Assembly: GCF_013201665.1 (NCBI RefSeq)
Contig: NZ_CP053840.1
Span: 992,001-1,056,000, forward strand
Direction: 5' to 3'
Origin: Arcobacter venerupis
GTDB taxonomy: Bacteria; Campylobacterota; Campylobacteria; Campylobacterales; Arcobacteraceae
DNA: 64,000 bases
In this document: piece after piece, positions 51,734 through 63,113 of the stretch
How the letters are laid out: every line of letters starts with the position of its first letter
How positions within the stretch are numbered: position 1 is the first letter of the stretch
Program-made: the position numbers and the translations under genes
Notes under the pieces: generated by a model
Databases searched by the model: none
What the model was told of the DNA's origin: nothing
The model's input: only the letters and a program-made list of their open reading frames with translations

Positions 51734-52774
51734 ATGAAAATAGCTATAGTTTTTGGCGGAGTAAGTTTTGAACATGAAATCTCAATAGTAAGTTCAATTG
51801 CTATGAAAGATGTGTTAAAAGATGAATTAATTTATCTTTTTTTAGATGCATCAAGAGATTTGTATCTTATTCCAACTAATATTATTAAGTCAAAATTGTT
51901 TAGTTCAGGTGAATACAAAAAATTTGATAAAGTTTTTTTCCAAAAAGGTGGCTTTTATAAAAGAGGTGGACTTTTTTCAAAAGAACAAAGTATTGATTAT
52001 GATGTTGTTTTAAATCTTTCTCATGGTGGAGATGGAGAAGATGGAATAATATCATCTGTTTTAGATTTTTACAATATTCCTTTTTTAGCTCCCCGAACTG
52101 AAGCTTGTGTTGTAAGTTCAAATAAATTTTTAACAAAAGGTTATGCTTCAAGTGTTGGAGTTAATACTTTAGATTATAAATATTTCACAAAAGGTGATAA
52201 AGTTGTTATTGATAGTTTTCCAGCAATTTTAAAACCAGTTAAACTTGGAAGTTCAATTGGTGTTTCTATTGTTAAAACACAAGAAGAGTTAGACTATGCA
52301 CTTGATGTGGCTTATGAGTTTGATAATGCTGTAATTATTGAGCCTTTTATAAGTGGAGTAAAAGAGTATAACTTAGCTGGAACAAAAGTAAATGGTGAAT
52401 TTAGATTCTCAATTATTGAAGAGCCACAAAAAGCTGAATTTTTAGATTTTGATAAAAAATATTTAGATTTTTCAAGAACTTCTAAAGCTTTAGAAGTTGA
52501 TTTAGGTGAAAAATTAAATGAAGAGATAAAAGAAGCCTTTAGAAGACTTTATAACAATTTATTTGAGGGTTCAATCATTAGATGTGATTTTTTTGTTGTT
52601 AATGATACAGTTTATTTAAATGAGATAAATTCAATTCCAGGATCTATGGCAAATTATTTATTTGAAGATTTTGCTTCATTATTTACTGCTGTTGCAACTA
52701 CACTTCCAACAAAAAAACATATTCCAATAACTTATGATTATGTTAATAAAATACAAGCTACTAAAGGAAAATAA
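51734..52774 (+). CDS. ddl: D-alanine--D-alanine ligase
   Basis: ATP-grasp ligase of 346 residues that makes D-Ala-D-Ala for peptidoglycan. FGGVSFEHEISIVSSIAM (substrate loop), LKPVKLGSSIGVS and the C-terminal NEINSIPGSM (metal and substrate contact) are present. ATG at 51734 fits the AAGGAATT site; a TTG one codon earlier is possible. It is 25 bases after ruvA and in an operon with a hydrolase and murF, which uses its product. Confidence 0.95.
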   Translation: MKIAIVFGGVSFEHEISIVSSIAMKDVLKDELIYLFLDASRDLYLIPTNIIKSKLFSSGEYKKFDKVFFQKGGFYKRGGLFSKEQSIDYDVVLNLSHGGDGEDGIISSVLDFYNIPFLAPRTEACVVSSNKFLTKGYASSVGVNTLDYKYFTKGDKVVIDSFPAILKPVKLGSSIGVSIVKTQEELDYALDVAYEFDNAVIIEPFISGVKEYNLAGTKVNGEFRFSIIEEPQKAEFLDFDKKYLDFSRTSKALEVDLGEKLNEEIKEAFRRLYNNLFEGSIIRCDFFVVNDTVYLNEINSIPGSMANYLFEDFASLFTAVATTLPTKKHIPITYDYVNKIQATKGK

Positions 52775-52777
52775 ATC

Positions 52778-53497
52778 TTGGCAACAAAAAATCTGATAGT
52801 CGATAATAAAAATTTTGATATTTCTTATGAAATAGTAAATCCAACAGCAAAAAAAGATATAATTTTTTTACATGGTTGGGGTTCAAATAAAGATATTATG
52901 AAAAATGTATTTTCTTCTTATTTGAAAGATTTTAGACATATTTATATTGATTTACCAGGATTTGGGAAAAGTTTAAATAAGTATGTTTTAACAACTAAAG
53001 ATTATGCCAAAATTGTAGATGAGTTATTAAAACTCTTATTATCTTCAAAAGATGTAATTGCTGGTCATTCTTATGGTGGGAAAGTTGCCACATTGTTAAA
53101 TCCTAAAAATTTAGTTTTATTAAGTAGTGCAGGAATTTTAGAAAAAAAACCATTTGATGTTAAACTTAAAATTTTTTTTGCAAAGATTTTTAACGCTTTA
53201 GGATTAAAAGGTTTTACTAAAAAGTTCAGAAGTACTGATGTTAATACAATGAGTGAAAATATGTATTTAACTTTTAAAAATGTTGTAAATGAAGATTTTA
53301 CAACATTCTTTTCAGATTTTTCAAGTAATGCTTTAGTCTTTTGGGGAGAAAAAGACACAGCAACTTCTTTAGAATCTGGTAAAAAAATGGCATCATTACT
53401 AAAAAAATCAACTTTTACATCTTACGATGGTGATCATTTTTTCTTTGTACAAAATGCAAAAAATATAAGTGAGAGAATTGAAAATGGAATACTTTAA
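52778..53497 (+). CDS. Alpha/beta hydrolase between ddl and murF
   Basis: The 239-residue protein begins with TTG three bases after the ddl stop. It has LHGWGSNKDIM (oxyanion loop), the nucleophile elbow GHSYGGK and a C-terminal GDHFFF (catalytic histidine), with an acid probably in WGEKDTATS. This gene is a constant neighbour of ddl and murF in Campylobacterota. Its reaction is unknown; context suggests a cell-wall or lipid substrate. It overlaps murF by 14 bases. Confidence 0.85.
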   Translation: MATKNLIVDNKNFDISYEIVNPTAKKDIIFLHGWGSNKDIMKNVFSSYLKDFRHIYIDLPGFGKSLNKYVLTTKDYAKIVDELLKLLLSSKDVIAGHSYGGKVATLLNPKNLVLLSSAGILEKKPFDVKLKIFFAKIFNALGLKGFTKKFRSTDVNTMSENMYLTFKNVVNEDFTTFFSDFSSNALVFWGEKDTATSLESGKKMASLLKKSTFTSYDGDHFFFVQNAKNISERIENGIL

Positions 53498-54920
53498 TAT
53501 TATTACACATATTATTTTAATAATGAGTTTGGGTTGGTATTTAATTACTAATCTACAATGGTATAACTACAAATTAGAAAGAGTTATCCTAAAACATCAT
53601 AAATGGCAATGGCATATAACATATTTTTTATCACCTATAGTTCTTTTTTATATAATTCCTGAACCTTATTATGCGGTTTATTTTTATGTGATATATATGA
53701 CAAGTTTTGTTTTATGGAATAAAAAATTAGATCATTCTTTAGTATTAACGTCAAGAGTAAAAAGATTTTTATCAATATTACTTTTTTTAACATTTGCAAT
53801 GACAGCACTTTGTTTAGCAAGTCCAGATTGTAAAAATATGTTTATTTTTGCTCCATTAATTTTAGTTTATGCAATTTCAACAATTTTAGAAAAAATATTT
53901 TTTATCTCTTTTAAACACAAAGCCAAGCAAAGATATCAAAGTATTGCAGGACTTAGAACCGTTGCGATTACTGCATCTTTTGGGAAAACGTCAATTAAAA
54001 ACTATTTACATCATGTTTTAAAGAGTAAATATAAAACATATAAAACACCAAGAAGTGTAAATACAATAGCAGGAATTGTACTTGATGTAAATAGAGATAT
54101 CCCTTTGGATACACAAATTTATATTGCAGAAGCAGGGGCAAGAGTAAAAGGTGATATTGAAGAAATCACAATGTTTTTAGAACCTCAAATTTGTGTTATT
54201 GGAAGTGTTGGAGAACAACATATTGAGTATTTTAAAACTCTGTCAAACATAATTCACACAAAAATGGAAATATTAAAATCTCCAAAAATGAAAATGGGAT
54301 TTGTTCATGAATCTGTTCCTCTTAAGCCCTATGATTTAATTACAAAATTCCCAAATAATTTACATATTGTAAAAAGCAATTTAGATGGAATCTGGTTTGA
54401 TGTTGAAGTTGCTGGAAAAATTGAACATTTTCAAGCTCCAATTTTGGGAAGCTTTAATGCTGTAAATTTAACAGCTGTTATTTTAGTATCTCACTATTTA
54501 GGTATGAGTATAAATGAGATAAAAATGGCATTATGTACACTTCCTCAAGTTGAACATAGACTTCAAAAAATCGAAGCAGGTGGAAAAATCATAATAGATG
54601 ATTCATTTAACGGAAATCTAACAGGTATGTTAGAAGCTGTAAATATTTGCGCAACACATACAGGAAGAAAAGTAATTATTACTCCTGGTCTTGTAGAATC
54701 AACAGATGAAGCAAATATTTTATTAGCAAAAGAGATAAATAAAACTTTTGATTTTGTAATTTTAACAGGAAGTTTAAATACACATCTGTTTAGTGCAAAT
54801 ATAGATAAAGAAAAAGTTTATATCTTAAAAGACAAAGCATTAATGGAAGCAACACTGGCAAAAACTACAAGAGCTGGTGATTTGATTTTATTTGCAAATG
54901 ATGCACCAAACTTTATATAA
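53484..54920 (+). CDS. murF: UDP-MurNAc-tripeptide D-alanyl-D-alanine ligase (MurF)
   Basis: The 478-residue enzyme adds D-Ala-D-Ala to the UDP-MurNAc-tripeptide. I choose ATG 53484 (MEYFNIITH), since GAGAG precedes it. The first 150 residues contain about four transmembrane helices, a feature of Campylobacterota MurF, and replace the usual substrate-binding domain. The P-loop is TASFGKTSIKN, followed by IYIAEAGARVKGDI and the C-terminal domain with IDDSFNGNLTGM. It receives its substrate from ddl in the same operon. Confidence 0.93.
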   Translation: MEYFNIITHIILIMSLGWYLITNLQWYNYKLERVILKHHKWQWHITYFLSPIVLFYIIPEPYYAVYFYVIYMTSFVLWNKKLDHSLVLTSRVKRFLSILLFLTFAMTALCLASPDCKNMFIFAPLILVYAISTILEKIFFISFKHKAKQRYQSIAGLRTVAITASFGKTSIKNYLHHVLKSKYKTYKTPRSVNTIAGIVLDVNRDIPLDTQIYIAEAGARVKGDIEEITMFLEPQICVIGSVGEQHIEYFKTLSNIIHTKMEILKSPKMKMGFVHESVPLKPYDLITKFPNNLHIVKSNLDGIWFDVEVAGKIEHFQAPILGSFNAVNLTAVILVSHYLGMSINEIKMALCTLPQVEHRLQKIEAGGKIIIDDSFNGNLTGMLEAVNICATHTGRKVIITPGLVESTDEANILLAKEINKTFDFVILTGSLNTHLFSANIDKEKVYILKDKALMEATLAKTTRAGDLILFANDAPNFI

Positions 54921-54934
54921 AACTAGGAAATAAA

Positions 54935-55423
54935 ATGGAACATTTATATGCACCATGGCGATATGAGTATGTAAGCGAAGAGAAAATAGAAGGTTGTGTT
55001 TTCTGTCATATCGCTAAAAATATTGATGATGAAAAAATGCAAGTTTTATTTGCAGATGAGCACTGTTATATTGTAATGAATAAATTTCCTTATAGTCCAG
55101 GTCATATGATGGTAATTCCATTTTTTCATACATCAAATATTGAAGATTTACAAGATGAAGTTTGGATGCAAATGAGCATACGAGTGCGACAAGGTGTGAA
55201 ACTCTTAAAAGAAGTTATGCCATGTGAAGGCGTAAATATTGGCATGAATCTTGGACGTGCAGCAGGTGCAGGAATAGAACAACATGTACACTATCATATG
55301 CTTCCACGATGGCTTGGTGACACTAATTTTATAACTTCTATTGGTGGAGCAAGAATCTACCCAGCAACTTTTGAGGAAATTTTTAAAAAACTAAAAGATA
55401 ATGCTTCAAAATATTTTATTTAA
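54935..55423 (+). CDS. HIT family nucleotide hydrolase/phosphorylase
   Basis: The 162-residue protein carries the histidine triad QHVHYHMLPRW (H-x-H-x-H) near residue 118 and a zinc-type CVFCH motif near the N-terminus. HIT proteins of this branch cleave AMP-linked nucleotides such as Ap4A or ADP-sulfate. It follows murF by 14 bases and may be in the same transcript. Substrate not known. Confidence 0.9.
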   Translation: MEHLYAPWRYEYVSEEKIEGCVFCHIAKNIDDEKMQVLFADEHCYIVMNKFPYSPGHMMVIPFFHTSNIEDLQDEVWMQMSIRVRQGVKLLKEVMPCEGVNIGMNLGRAAGAGIEQHVHYHMLPRWLGDTNFITSIGGARIYPATFEEIFKKLKDNASKYFI

Positions 55424-55463
55424 ATAGGTTGTTTTTTATTAGTAGAAAAAATTATTAATACAT

Positions 55464-55712
55464 CTATATTAATAATTCATGTGGTTGCAAATTAAAAAGT
55501 TTTGCTAACTTATAAATGTGTGCTAAATTAAAATGTTTTTCGTATTTTAAATTTTCACAATTGGAATAAAAAGCAACTGATCCTATTCCAATCTCAAGTG
55601 CAACCTCTAATTGGTTTAACCCATTTTCAATTCTTTTTCTTTTTATATTATTAGATATTTTTCTATAAAAAACTTCAATTTCAATTTCAGGGGTACTATC
55701 TAACAAATTCAT
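55464..55712 (-). CDS. XRE-family HTH regulator
   Basis: I take the start at 55712 (MNLLDSTPEIEIEVF), as AGGGGA stands just before it; a longer open frame begins at 55814. The 82-residue protein is one XRE helix-turn-helix: ISNNIKRKRIENGLNQLEVALEIGIGS...KLAKLFNLQPHEL. The turn has an odd SVAFYSNCEN in the recognition helix. It probably regulates itself or a neighbour; the target is not visible. Confidence 0.75.
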   Translation of the reverse strand: MNLLDSTPEIEIEVFYRKISNNIKRKRIENGLNQLEVALEIGIGSVAFYSNCENLKYEKHFNLAHIYKLAKLFNLQPHELLI

Positions 55713-56362
55713 TTTTCCCCTATTTAACCTATTCTTATATTTAGATAGCATAACTATATGAGTATGTAATTTATCTATATTACTTCTAGATGTACAACGA
55801 TTAATTGTAGTCATAATTCAAGTGATTATAACTTAGCTTTATAAATTAATTTTATAAATTAATGAAATAAAAATATAAGAATTATTTATCCCATAGGATA
55901 TAGTATAAGATAATTATAATCGTTAAAGTAACTTGTAAAATTAGAAAAATAATTTTTAAAGTAAATATATCATAATTTTTATTATAAATAATGATATATT
56001 TTAAAAATTAAATAATATTTTTTATTTCATAATATACCATAAAAACAGCTTATTTTTAATAAATAAAATAAAGTATATGTTAAAAATAACTTTTAAATAG
56101 ATACAAAATACTTGAAAATAATAATTTTTAAGTACTGCAAGGTATCATCTATGAATAGGAATTTACTAAATTTAGGAAAGTTCATACTAAATAGATTTAT
56201 ATTTATTGAAATTTTATAGAGTAACTTAGATTATTAAGGAGGGAAAATTATCTTAAATACTGAGATAATAATTTAAAAATAAGAAATTAAAGATTACAAA
56301 AAAAGATTTTGTTGTGGTGTTTTTCATCATATTAAATACATAAATTATAACTAGGGAACATA
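55713..56362. other. Intergenic region upstream of the tandem chemoreceptors
   Basis: About 650 bases of very AT-rich sequence with no credible gene, only the upstream extension of the XRE frame (to 55814). It presumably contains the promoter of the chemoreceptor at 56363. I see no clear regulatory motif. An AAGGAGGGAAAA at 56236-56247 resembles a strong ribosome binding site but no open frame follows. Confidence 0.4.
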
Positions 56363-58672
56363 ATGTTTAAAAATTTAACAATAAAGATGAAACTTATATC
56401 ATCATTTTTAGTGATGATTGTTTTAATTGCTGGCTTGGCAATTTATAGCATATCATCAATCAGCGAAACAAGTGATGGATTTAATAAATATAAAGAATCA
56501 GCAAAAAATACTGATATTGGAAGTAATATTCAAATAAATATGCTTGTAGTTAGAATGTATGCATTAAATTACTTTAAAGATCCAACACAAGAGAACATTG
56601 ATGGATATCATAAGTTTATTGACATTTCTATGGGTTTTGTAAAAACAGCTTTATCTGAGCTTAAACATTCTACTCAATTGTCAATGGCTAAAGAGATTAA
56701 TGAAAGTTATGAAATATATAACAAGGGTTTTTTAGAAGTAATTGATATTATGAAAGAAAAAAGTGATATATACGCAAGCAATCTCGCTGTTAATGGGAAA
56801 AAAATAAATGATCTTCTTCTTTCTATGTTGGAAAGTGCAAAAAATGATAAAAATATTGATGATACATATTTAATTGCAAAATCAGTTAATTCTTTGTTAT
56901 TAGCTAGAGTTTATAATATGAAGTATTTTAGTTCAGATTTAAATAGTGATTATGAAAGAGTTTTAAGTGAGTTTACTAATTTGAATAAAGCATTAAATGA
57001 GTTAGTTGTAATCATTCAAGATCCAAAAAGAAAAGAGCAGTTGAAAGAGCTTATATCTCTTACTGAAATCTATAAAAATGGTTCGGCTAGAATTAATAAA
57101 GTTATCAATGATAGAGATGCAATTATTGTAAATTTATGGATATTAGATCGAAAAATTGGAAAACTATCTGAAGATATAAAATTATCAATTAAAGATGAAC
57201 AAAATATAATTGACACAAATGTTACTAATCTAAATTCAAATATTAAGTTATTTGTCACAATCATATCTTTAGTGATCTTAGTTTTATCAATCATTCTAGC
57301 AATAGTATTGCCAAGAAATATAGCTAATTTATTAAACACATTCCAAACTGGTTTAATGGACTTTTTTAAATACCTAAATCGTGAGAGCAAAGAAGCAAAA
57401 TTAATAGAGATGAATTCAACAGATGAATTTGGAATAATGGCCAAAGTTGTAAATGATAATATTGAAAAAACTAAAAAAGGTATAGATGAAGATAGAAAAC
57501 TAATAGATGAGACAGTTTCAGTATTAGGAGAATTTGAACAGGGAGATTTAGTTCAAAGATTAAATATAAATGTTTCAAACCCAGCTTTAATGCAACTAAA
57601 AGATGTATTAAATAGAATGGCAGATAATTTAGAGAATAATATTAATAATGTGCTAAATATAGTAGAAGAGTATTCTTCATATAATTATTTAAATAAAATA
57701 TCAACAAATGGACTAAAAGAGCATCTTTTAAAATTGGCAAGTGGAGTAAATAATTTAGGTGATTCTATAACAGAAATGTTAGTAGAGAATAAATCAAATG
57801 GATTAACATTAGATAAAAGTTCAAATACACTTTTAAGTAATGTAGATAAATTAAATCAAAGTTCAAATGAAGCCGCAAGTTCCCTAGAAGAAACAGCAGC
57901 AGCCTTAGAAGAAATAACAAGTAACATAAGAAATAATACAGAAAATATAGCAAAAATGTCTAAACTTTCAGATGGTGTAACAACATCAGCAAATGAAGGT
58001 GAAAAATTAGCAAATGATACAACAGTGGCAATGGAAGAGATAAATACTCAAGTAACTGCCATAAAAGAAGCAATAACAGTTATAGATCAAATTGCATTCC
58101 AAACAAATATTCTGTCTTTAAATGCAGCAGTAGAAGCAGCAACTGCAGGAGAAGCAGGGAAAGGATTTGCCGTAGTAGCAGCAGAAGTAAGAAGTCTTGC
58201 TTCTAGAAGTGCAGAAGCAGCAAAAGGAATAAAAGAATTAGTAGAAAATGCAACAAACAAAGCAAATGATGGAAAAAATATTGCAGGTGAGATGATAAAA
58301 GGATATAAAGTACTAAATGGGAATATATTAGAAACAACAAACCTAATTTCAGATATATCAAGTGCATCTAAAGAACAATTATTAGGAATAGAACAAATAA
58401 ATGATGCGGTGAATCAGTTAGATCAACAAACACAACAAAATGCAAAGGTAGCATCTGAAACACAAGATATTGCAATTTTAACAGATCAAATTGCAAAATT
58501 AATTGTAAGTGATGCAGATAATAAAGAGTTTAATGGTAAGAATAGTGTAAAAGCAAAAGTGGCTAATACGAAACAAGAAGTAAGTAAAATAGTAAGCAAA
58601 ATAGCAAAAAAGGAAACAAAAATTGAAATAATAAAAACAAAAAGAGATAATGGAGATTGGGAGAGTTTTTAA
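56363..58672 (+). CDS. Chemoreceptor with HBM-type sensor domain, copy 1
   Basis: The 769-residue receptor has TM1 (about 11-33), an all-helical periplasmic domain of about 250 residues resembling the helical-bimodular (HBM) type, TM2 (about 300-325), a HAMP-like region, and a signalling domain with [16 protein letters not shown]. The last residues GDWESF form an xWxxF tether of the kind that binds CheR or CheB (E. coli NWETF). HBM domains bind small organic acids in characterised cases. The next gene encodes a paralogue. Confidence 0.9.
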   Translation: MFKNLTIKMKLISSFLVMIVLIAGLAIYSISSISETSDGFNKYKESAKNTDIGSNIQINMLVVRMYALNYFKDPTQENIDGYHKFIDISMGFVKTALSELKHSTQLSMAKEINESYEIYNKGFLEVIDIMKEKSDIYASNLAVNGKKINDLLLSMLESAKNDKNIDDTYLIAKSVNSLLLARVYNMKYFSSDLNSDYERVLSEFTNLNKALNELVVIIQDPKRKEQLKELISLTEIYKNGSARINKVINDRDAIIVNLWILDRKIGKLSEDIKLSIKDEQNIIDTNVTNLNSNIKLFVTIISLVILVLSIILAIVLPRNIANLLNTFQTGLMDFFKYLNRESKEAKLIEMNSTDEFGIMAKVVNDNIEKTKKGIDEDRKLIDETVSVLGEFEQGDLVQRLNINVSNPALMQLKDVLNRMADNLENNINNVLNIVEEYSSYNYLNKISTNGLKEHLLKLASGVNNLGDSITEMLVENKSNGLTLDKSSNTLLSNVDKLNQSSNEAASSLEETAAALEEITSNIRNNTENIAKMSKLSDGVTTSANEGEKLANDTTVAMEEINTQVTAIKEAITVIDQIAFQTNILSLNAAVEAATAGEAGKGFAVVAAEVRSLASRSAEAAKGIKELVENATNKANDGKNIAGEMIKGYKVLNGNILETTNLISDISSASKEQLLGIEQINDAVNQLDQQTQQNAKVASETQDIAILTDQIAKLIVSDADNKEFNGKNSVKAKVANTKQEVSKIVSKIAKKETKIEIIKTKRDNGDWESF

Positions 58673-59117
58673 GCTCTCTTAACATTATTCTCATCTTCTT
58701 TTAAGACATTTAAATCAAATCTTCTTGTAATTTATAAAATCTCCTATTTAATTATTTATCTTTTCTTATTGAATAATAAAGTTTTCTTTTATTATTCAAA
58801 TAATATCATGCAGTAAATTAAATAATAAGTAAATGACTGCTATTATAGGCATTTTATTTATTAATAATAAAAATATAAATAAATATCAATAAAAAATATA
58901 AATATTATTTTTACTAAAAGTTTAAATCAAAATAATTTCAAAATAATATGATTAATAAGTTAAGAATTGCAATTTTATTGAGAATTTGAAATGGAATTAA
59001 GCTATTAATTATTTGTATTAAGTGAGTTAAATAAGAAATAAAAATTGTTTCTTTCGAGAGGTTTTGAGGCAAATACTTTTTTGTCACATTAAATGAGTAA
59101 TTTATAAAGGATAAATT
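58673..59117. other. Intergenic region between the two chemoreceptor genes
   Basis: 445 bases of AT-rich DNA without a credible gene. It has no strong hairpin terminator that I can see after the first receptor. The second receptor starts with TTG behind AAGGATAAA at the right end. The size suggests that each receptor has its own promoter. Confidence 0.4.
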
Positions 59118-61418
59118 TTGTTTAAAAATATTTCAATAAAAGTAAAATTAATAATAATACCGTTAATAATTTTAATCTCATTAGTTATTTTATATCTCAT
59201 AATATTTACTGGCATTTCTAAATTAGATGATAAATCTATGAAAGTAACTAAAGCTAATAATATTATTAAAAATATGACAGAAAGTAGAATTGCAGAGAAA
59301 AATTACATAATAGAAGAGAATCAAAAATATGCTGATTATCTTAATAAGTTAATTAATGAAAATATTGAAACTGCAAAAGAACTTGAGTCAATTTTTTCCA
59401 TAGAAAGTCATGAATTAGAAATGAAAAATATTAATGTCTCAATGAAAGATTATCTTAAAAATTTTAATGACTATGTTGAAATGAAAAAGGAATTGGATTT
59501 AGCTGAAAAAGAGATGATCAAAATAGCTAAAAAAGTTGAAGATCTTGCCAATAATGAAAAGAATGTACAGAAAAAACAAATGGAAGATTTAATTAATGAA
59601 AATGCTCCTTTAGAAAAAATTATCAACAAAATTGATAAATCATCTTTAACAGATGAAATTCTACTAGAATTAAAAGAAATTAGAATATCTGAAAAGAATT
59701 ATATTAGAAGAGAAGATCAAATACATATTGATGATATTGACAAAAAAATAGCAAATGTAGCTCTTATAACAAACAAATTAAAGCTTGATTTTATAAATCC
59801 TAATAATAAAAAAATAGCGGATGATATTGATATTGCATTAAATGAGTATAAAAATTCATTTAATAAGCTTAGTGAATTAAAAGAAAAATCATTTAAACTT
59901 TCTAAAAACATGAATCAAGCAGCAGGAACGGCAGTGGATTTAGTTGAGAATATAGGAAATACTCATGAAAAAGATGCAGAAGAAATAAGAAATAATCTTA
60001 GAAAAATACTTCTTATGTCTTTTTTATTAGTTGCAGGAATAGTTGGATTTATTTGTGTTCTAATTGCAAAAAATATAGCAAATTTATTAAGTGCATTCCA
60101 AACAGGATTAATGGATTTTTTCAAATATATAAATCGTGAGAGCAAAGAAGCAAAATTAATAGAAATGAATTCAACAGATGAATTTGGAGTAATGGCTAAA
60201 GTAGTAAATGAAAATATTGAAAAAACAAAAAAGGGTATAGAAGAAGATAGAAGATTAATAAATGAGACAATTTCAGTATTAGGAGAGTTTGAACAAGGAG
60301 ATTTAGTTCAAAGATTAGATATCAATGTTTCAAATCCAGAATTAATGCAATTAAAAGATGTATTAAATAAAATGGCAGATAACTTAGAAAATAATATAAA
60401 TCATGTATTAAATATTGTAGAAGAATACACTTCTTATAATTATTTAAATAAAATATCAACAAAAGGTCTTAAAGAACATCTTCTAAAATTGGCTACGGGA
60501 GTAAATAATTTAGGTGATTCAATAACAGGAATGCTGATTGAAAATAAATGCAATGGATTAACTATTGATGATAGTTCTGATATGTTATTGATAAATGTAG
60601 ATAAATTAAATCAAAATTCAAATGAAGCAGCAAGCTCATTAGAAGAAACAGCGGCAGCTCTAGAAGAAATTACAAGTAATATAAGAAGTAATACAGAAAA
60701 TATAGCAAAAATGTCTCAACTATCTGTTGGCGTAACTAAGTCTGCAAATGATGGTGAATCTCTAGCGAATGATACAACTACTGCAATGGAAGAGATAAAT
60801 GCTGAAGTTACAGCAATAAAAGAAGCAATAACTATAATTGATCAAATTGCATTTCAAACAAATATTCTTTCTTTAAATGCAGCAGTAGAAGCAGCAACAG
60901 CAGGAGAAGCAGGACGTGGATTTGCAGTAGTTGCAGCAGAAGTGCGAAATCTAGCAAATAGAAGTGCTGATGCTGCCCATGAGATAAAATCTTTAGTTGA
61001 AAATGCAACAAATAAAGCAAATGATGGAAAAAATATTGCAGGAGAGATGATAAAAGGATATAGACTTCTAAATGAGAATATTTTAGAAACAACAAACCTA
61101 ATAGCAGATATTGAAAATGCATCTAAAGAGCAATTACTTGGAATAGAACAAATAAACGATGCTGTAAATCAGTTGGATCAGCAAACACAAAAAAATGCAA
61201 AAATAGCATCAGAGACACAAGATATATCAATCTTAACAGATCAACTTGCAAAATTAATTGTTAGTGATACAAATAAAAAACAGTTTAAAGGTAAAGATAG
61301 TGTTGACGCAAAAGAAATTAATATTGGTGGAGAAATTTATAAACCAAATAGAAATCAGATAAACAAAGAGATAATACAAGATAAAAAAAATAATGAAACA
61401 GATTGGGAGAGTTTTTAA
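59118..61418 (+). CDS. Chemoreceptor with helical sensor domain, copy 2
   Basis: The 766-residue paralogue starts with TTG at 59118. From the end of TM2 (about residue 315) onward it is nearly identical to copy 1 (for example [46 protein letters not shown]) and also ends DWESF. The periplasmic part, rich in Lys and Glu ([12 protein letters not shown] repeated later as IRISEKNYI), has diverged completely. It therefore feeds a different ligand into the same output. The repeated SRIAEKNYI / IRISEKNYI points to the two HBM bundles. Confidence 0.9.
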   Translation: MFKNISIKVKLIIIPLIILISLVILYLIIFTGISKLDDKSMKVTKANNIIKNMTESRIAEKNYIIEENQKYADYLNKLINENIETAKELESIFSIESHELEMKNINVSMKDYLKNFNDYVEMKKELDLAEKEMIKIAKKVEDLANNEKNVQKKQMEDLINENAPLEKIINKIDKSSLTDEILLELKEIRISEKNYIRREDQIHIDDIDKKIANVALITNKLKLDFINPNNKKIADDIDIALNEYKNSFNKLSELKEKSFKLSKNMNQAAGTAVDLVENIGNTHEKDAEEIRNNLRKILLMSFLLVAGIVGFICVLIAKNIANLLSAFQTGLMDFFKYINRESKEAKLIEMNSTDEFGVMAKVVNENIEKTKKGIEEDRRLINETISVLGEFEQGDLVQRLDINVSNPELMQLKDVLNKMADNLENNINHVLNIVEEYTSYNYLNKISTKGLKEHLLKLATGVNNLGDSITGMLIENKCNGLTIDDSSDMLLINVDKLNQNSNEAASSLEETAAALEEITSNIRSNTENIAKMSQLSVGVTKSANDGESLANDTTTAMEEINAEVTAIKEAITIIDQIAFQTNILSLNAAVEAATAGEAGRGFAVVAAEVRNLANRSADAAHEIKSLVENATNKANDGKNIAGEMIKGYRLLNENILETTNLIADIENASKEQLLGIEQINDAVNQLDQQTQKNAKIASETQDISILTDQLAKLIVSDTNKKQFKGKDSVDAKEINIGGEIYKPNRNQINKEIIQDKKNNETDWESF

Positions 61419-61663
61419 AAGAGAGTATTAAAATAAAGAAAAAATGCTAATTCCTTTAGAGTTTGATATATTGTTATTATTTTATTTTTATTTTTAATAA
61501 TAAAAGTAGAAAAAAGATACAATGAAAATAGCAAAAAGCTTAGAAATAATAGTATAAGTTAAATAGAATCTTATAATAAAAATATTTGTAATAATTGTGA
61601 AAATATTCTTAATTCTAAAGTAATTTATTATTGCGATTATATGCAAAGTATAAAGGAAAAGAA

Positions 61664-62908
61664 ATGAAAAGAGATGTGATAATAATAGGTGGTGGAGTTG
61701 TAGGACTTATGACAGCTTATTCTTTACAAAAAGCTGGAAGAAGTGTAACAGTTATAGATGAAACAGATATAAGTGATAACACTTCTTTTGGGAATGCTGG
61801 TTTACTTTCAGCCTTTGATAAAACTCCATTATCAAATCCAGGTGTAGTTCTTGATACTCTTAAACTAATGATAAAAGGTGAATCACCTGTAAATATTCAT
61901 CCAAAATTAGATTATAAACTCTTCCGTTGGCTTTTTAAATTTGTTCAAAGTGCAAATGAAGATAGATTAAAAAGAACCTTAGCCTTATTTGAAAAATATG
62001 GACAAATAACAATTGATAGATATAAACAGATGCAAATAGAGGATGGTTTGGATTTTGATTTTCACCATGATGGAATGCTTAGTGTTTTCACAGAAGAAAA
62101 AAGTTATGAAAAAAAACTTGCAAAATATAATTTTGTTGATAATGATAGATTTGAAATTTTTGATAATTCAAAAATAAAAGAGTATTTACCTTTAGGAAAT
62201 GAAAAAATAAAAGGTGCAATACTATTTAAAAGAAATGCTCATTTTGATCCAAAAAGAGTAATGCTTGAAATGAAAAACTATTTATCAAAAAATGGTGTTG
62301 AATTTATTTTAAATGAAAGAATAAGTAACATCAAATTCAAAGATAAAAAAGTTGCAAGTATTAGTTCTGCTTTAAATACTTATGAGGCAGAAACTTACGT
62401 TTTATCTACAGGTTACCAAACTTTATTAGCTGATATTAGAAAAAAAGAACTTATGATGACTCCTGCAAAAGGTTATAGTATAACTTTTACTATGCCAAAA
62501 GAGTTAGAACCTAAAACTTCAACACTATTTGCTGATTTATTTATAGTTATGACTCCACGAAGAAATGATGTAAGAATTACTTCAAAACTAGAATTAGGTT
62601 CAACAGATCCAAGAGTTATAAAAGAACAAATAGAAAGCATAAAAGAAAATTTCAAAAAATATACAATTCCTTTTGAAATGGAAGATATTGTTGAATGGAG
62701 TGGATTTAGACCACTAACGCCAAATGATATGCCCTTAATTGGAAGAGATGAAGAGTACAAGAACTTAATCTACGGAATGGGCTTAGGATGGTTAGGAATG
62801 ACATTTGCTCCAAGTGTAGGAGAAATCCTAAAAGATTTAATAATAAAAGATTCAGAAAACAAAAATAATGATGATATTTTACTTTTCTCAGGATTTTATC
62901 AAGGATAA
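61664..62908 (+). CDS. FAD-dependent D-amino-acid dehydrogenase-like oxidoreductase
   Basis: The 414-residue protein (ATG at 61664, AAGGAAAAG upstream; a longer frame begins at 61631) has the dinucleotide motif IIIGGGVVGLMTAYSL, the DAO-family core and C-terminal WSGFRPLTPNDMPLIG and GLGWLGMTFAPSVG. It resembles DadA, which oxidises D-amino acids and passes electrons to the respiratory chain. It is close to chemoreceptors and monocistronic. It could instead act on another amine such as sarcosine or hydroxyproline. Confidence 0.82.
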   Translation: MKRDVIIIGGGVVGLMTAYSLQKAGRSVTVIDETDISDNTSFGNAGLLSAFDKTPLSNPGVVLDTLKLMIKGESPVNIHPKLDYKLFRWLFKFVQSANEDRLKRTLALFEKYGQITIDRYKQMQIEDGLDFDFHHDGMLSVFTEEKSYEKKLAKYNFVDNDRFEIFDNSKIKEYLPLGNEKIKGAILFKRNAHFDPKRVMLEMKNYLSKNGVEFILNERISNIKFKDKKVASISSALNTYEAETYVLSTGYQTLLADIRKKELMMTPAKGYSITFTMPKELEPKTSTLFADLFIVMTPRRNDVRITSKLELGSTDPRVIKEQIESIKENFKKYTIPFEMEDIVEWSGFRPLTPNDMPLIGRDEEYKNLIYGMGLGWLGMTFAPSVGEILKDLIIKDSENKNNDDILLFSGFYQG

Positions 62909-63019
62909 GAATTATATTCTTATCCTTAATAAGAACTTATTATACTATCTAAACTACTGTAATCATCCTTTTAAAAAGGAAATAAAATTACCAACTTTTC
63001 ATATGAAGCCCCATAATAC

Positions 63020-63048
63020 TTGACATTTAACCACTATTGAGTTATAAT
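63020..63048 (+). promoter_or_regulatory. Consensus sigma-70 promoter of the S10 operon
   Basis: A perfect TTGACA (63020-63025) and TATAAT (63043-63048) at a 17-bp spacing. It is 66 bases before the rpsJ start codon, and one of the best consensus promoters in the window. Confidence 0.9.
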
Positions 63049-63113
63049 CCGCGTCCACTAAATGTGGTTAGAGTGCATTTATGCGCATCTAACGAGTTCT
63101 TTAAAGGAAAAAA
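63049..63113 (+). promoter_or_regulatory. S10 operon leader with hairpins
   Basis: The 5' untranslated region of rpsJ can form CCAC/GTGG and then GTTAGA/TCTAAC with an inner TGCA-type stem. Leader control of S10 operons by L4 is known in E. coli; a similar role here is only a guess. Confidence 0.45.
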
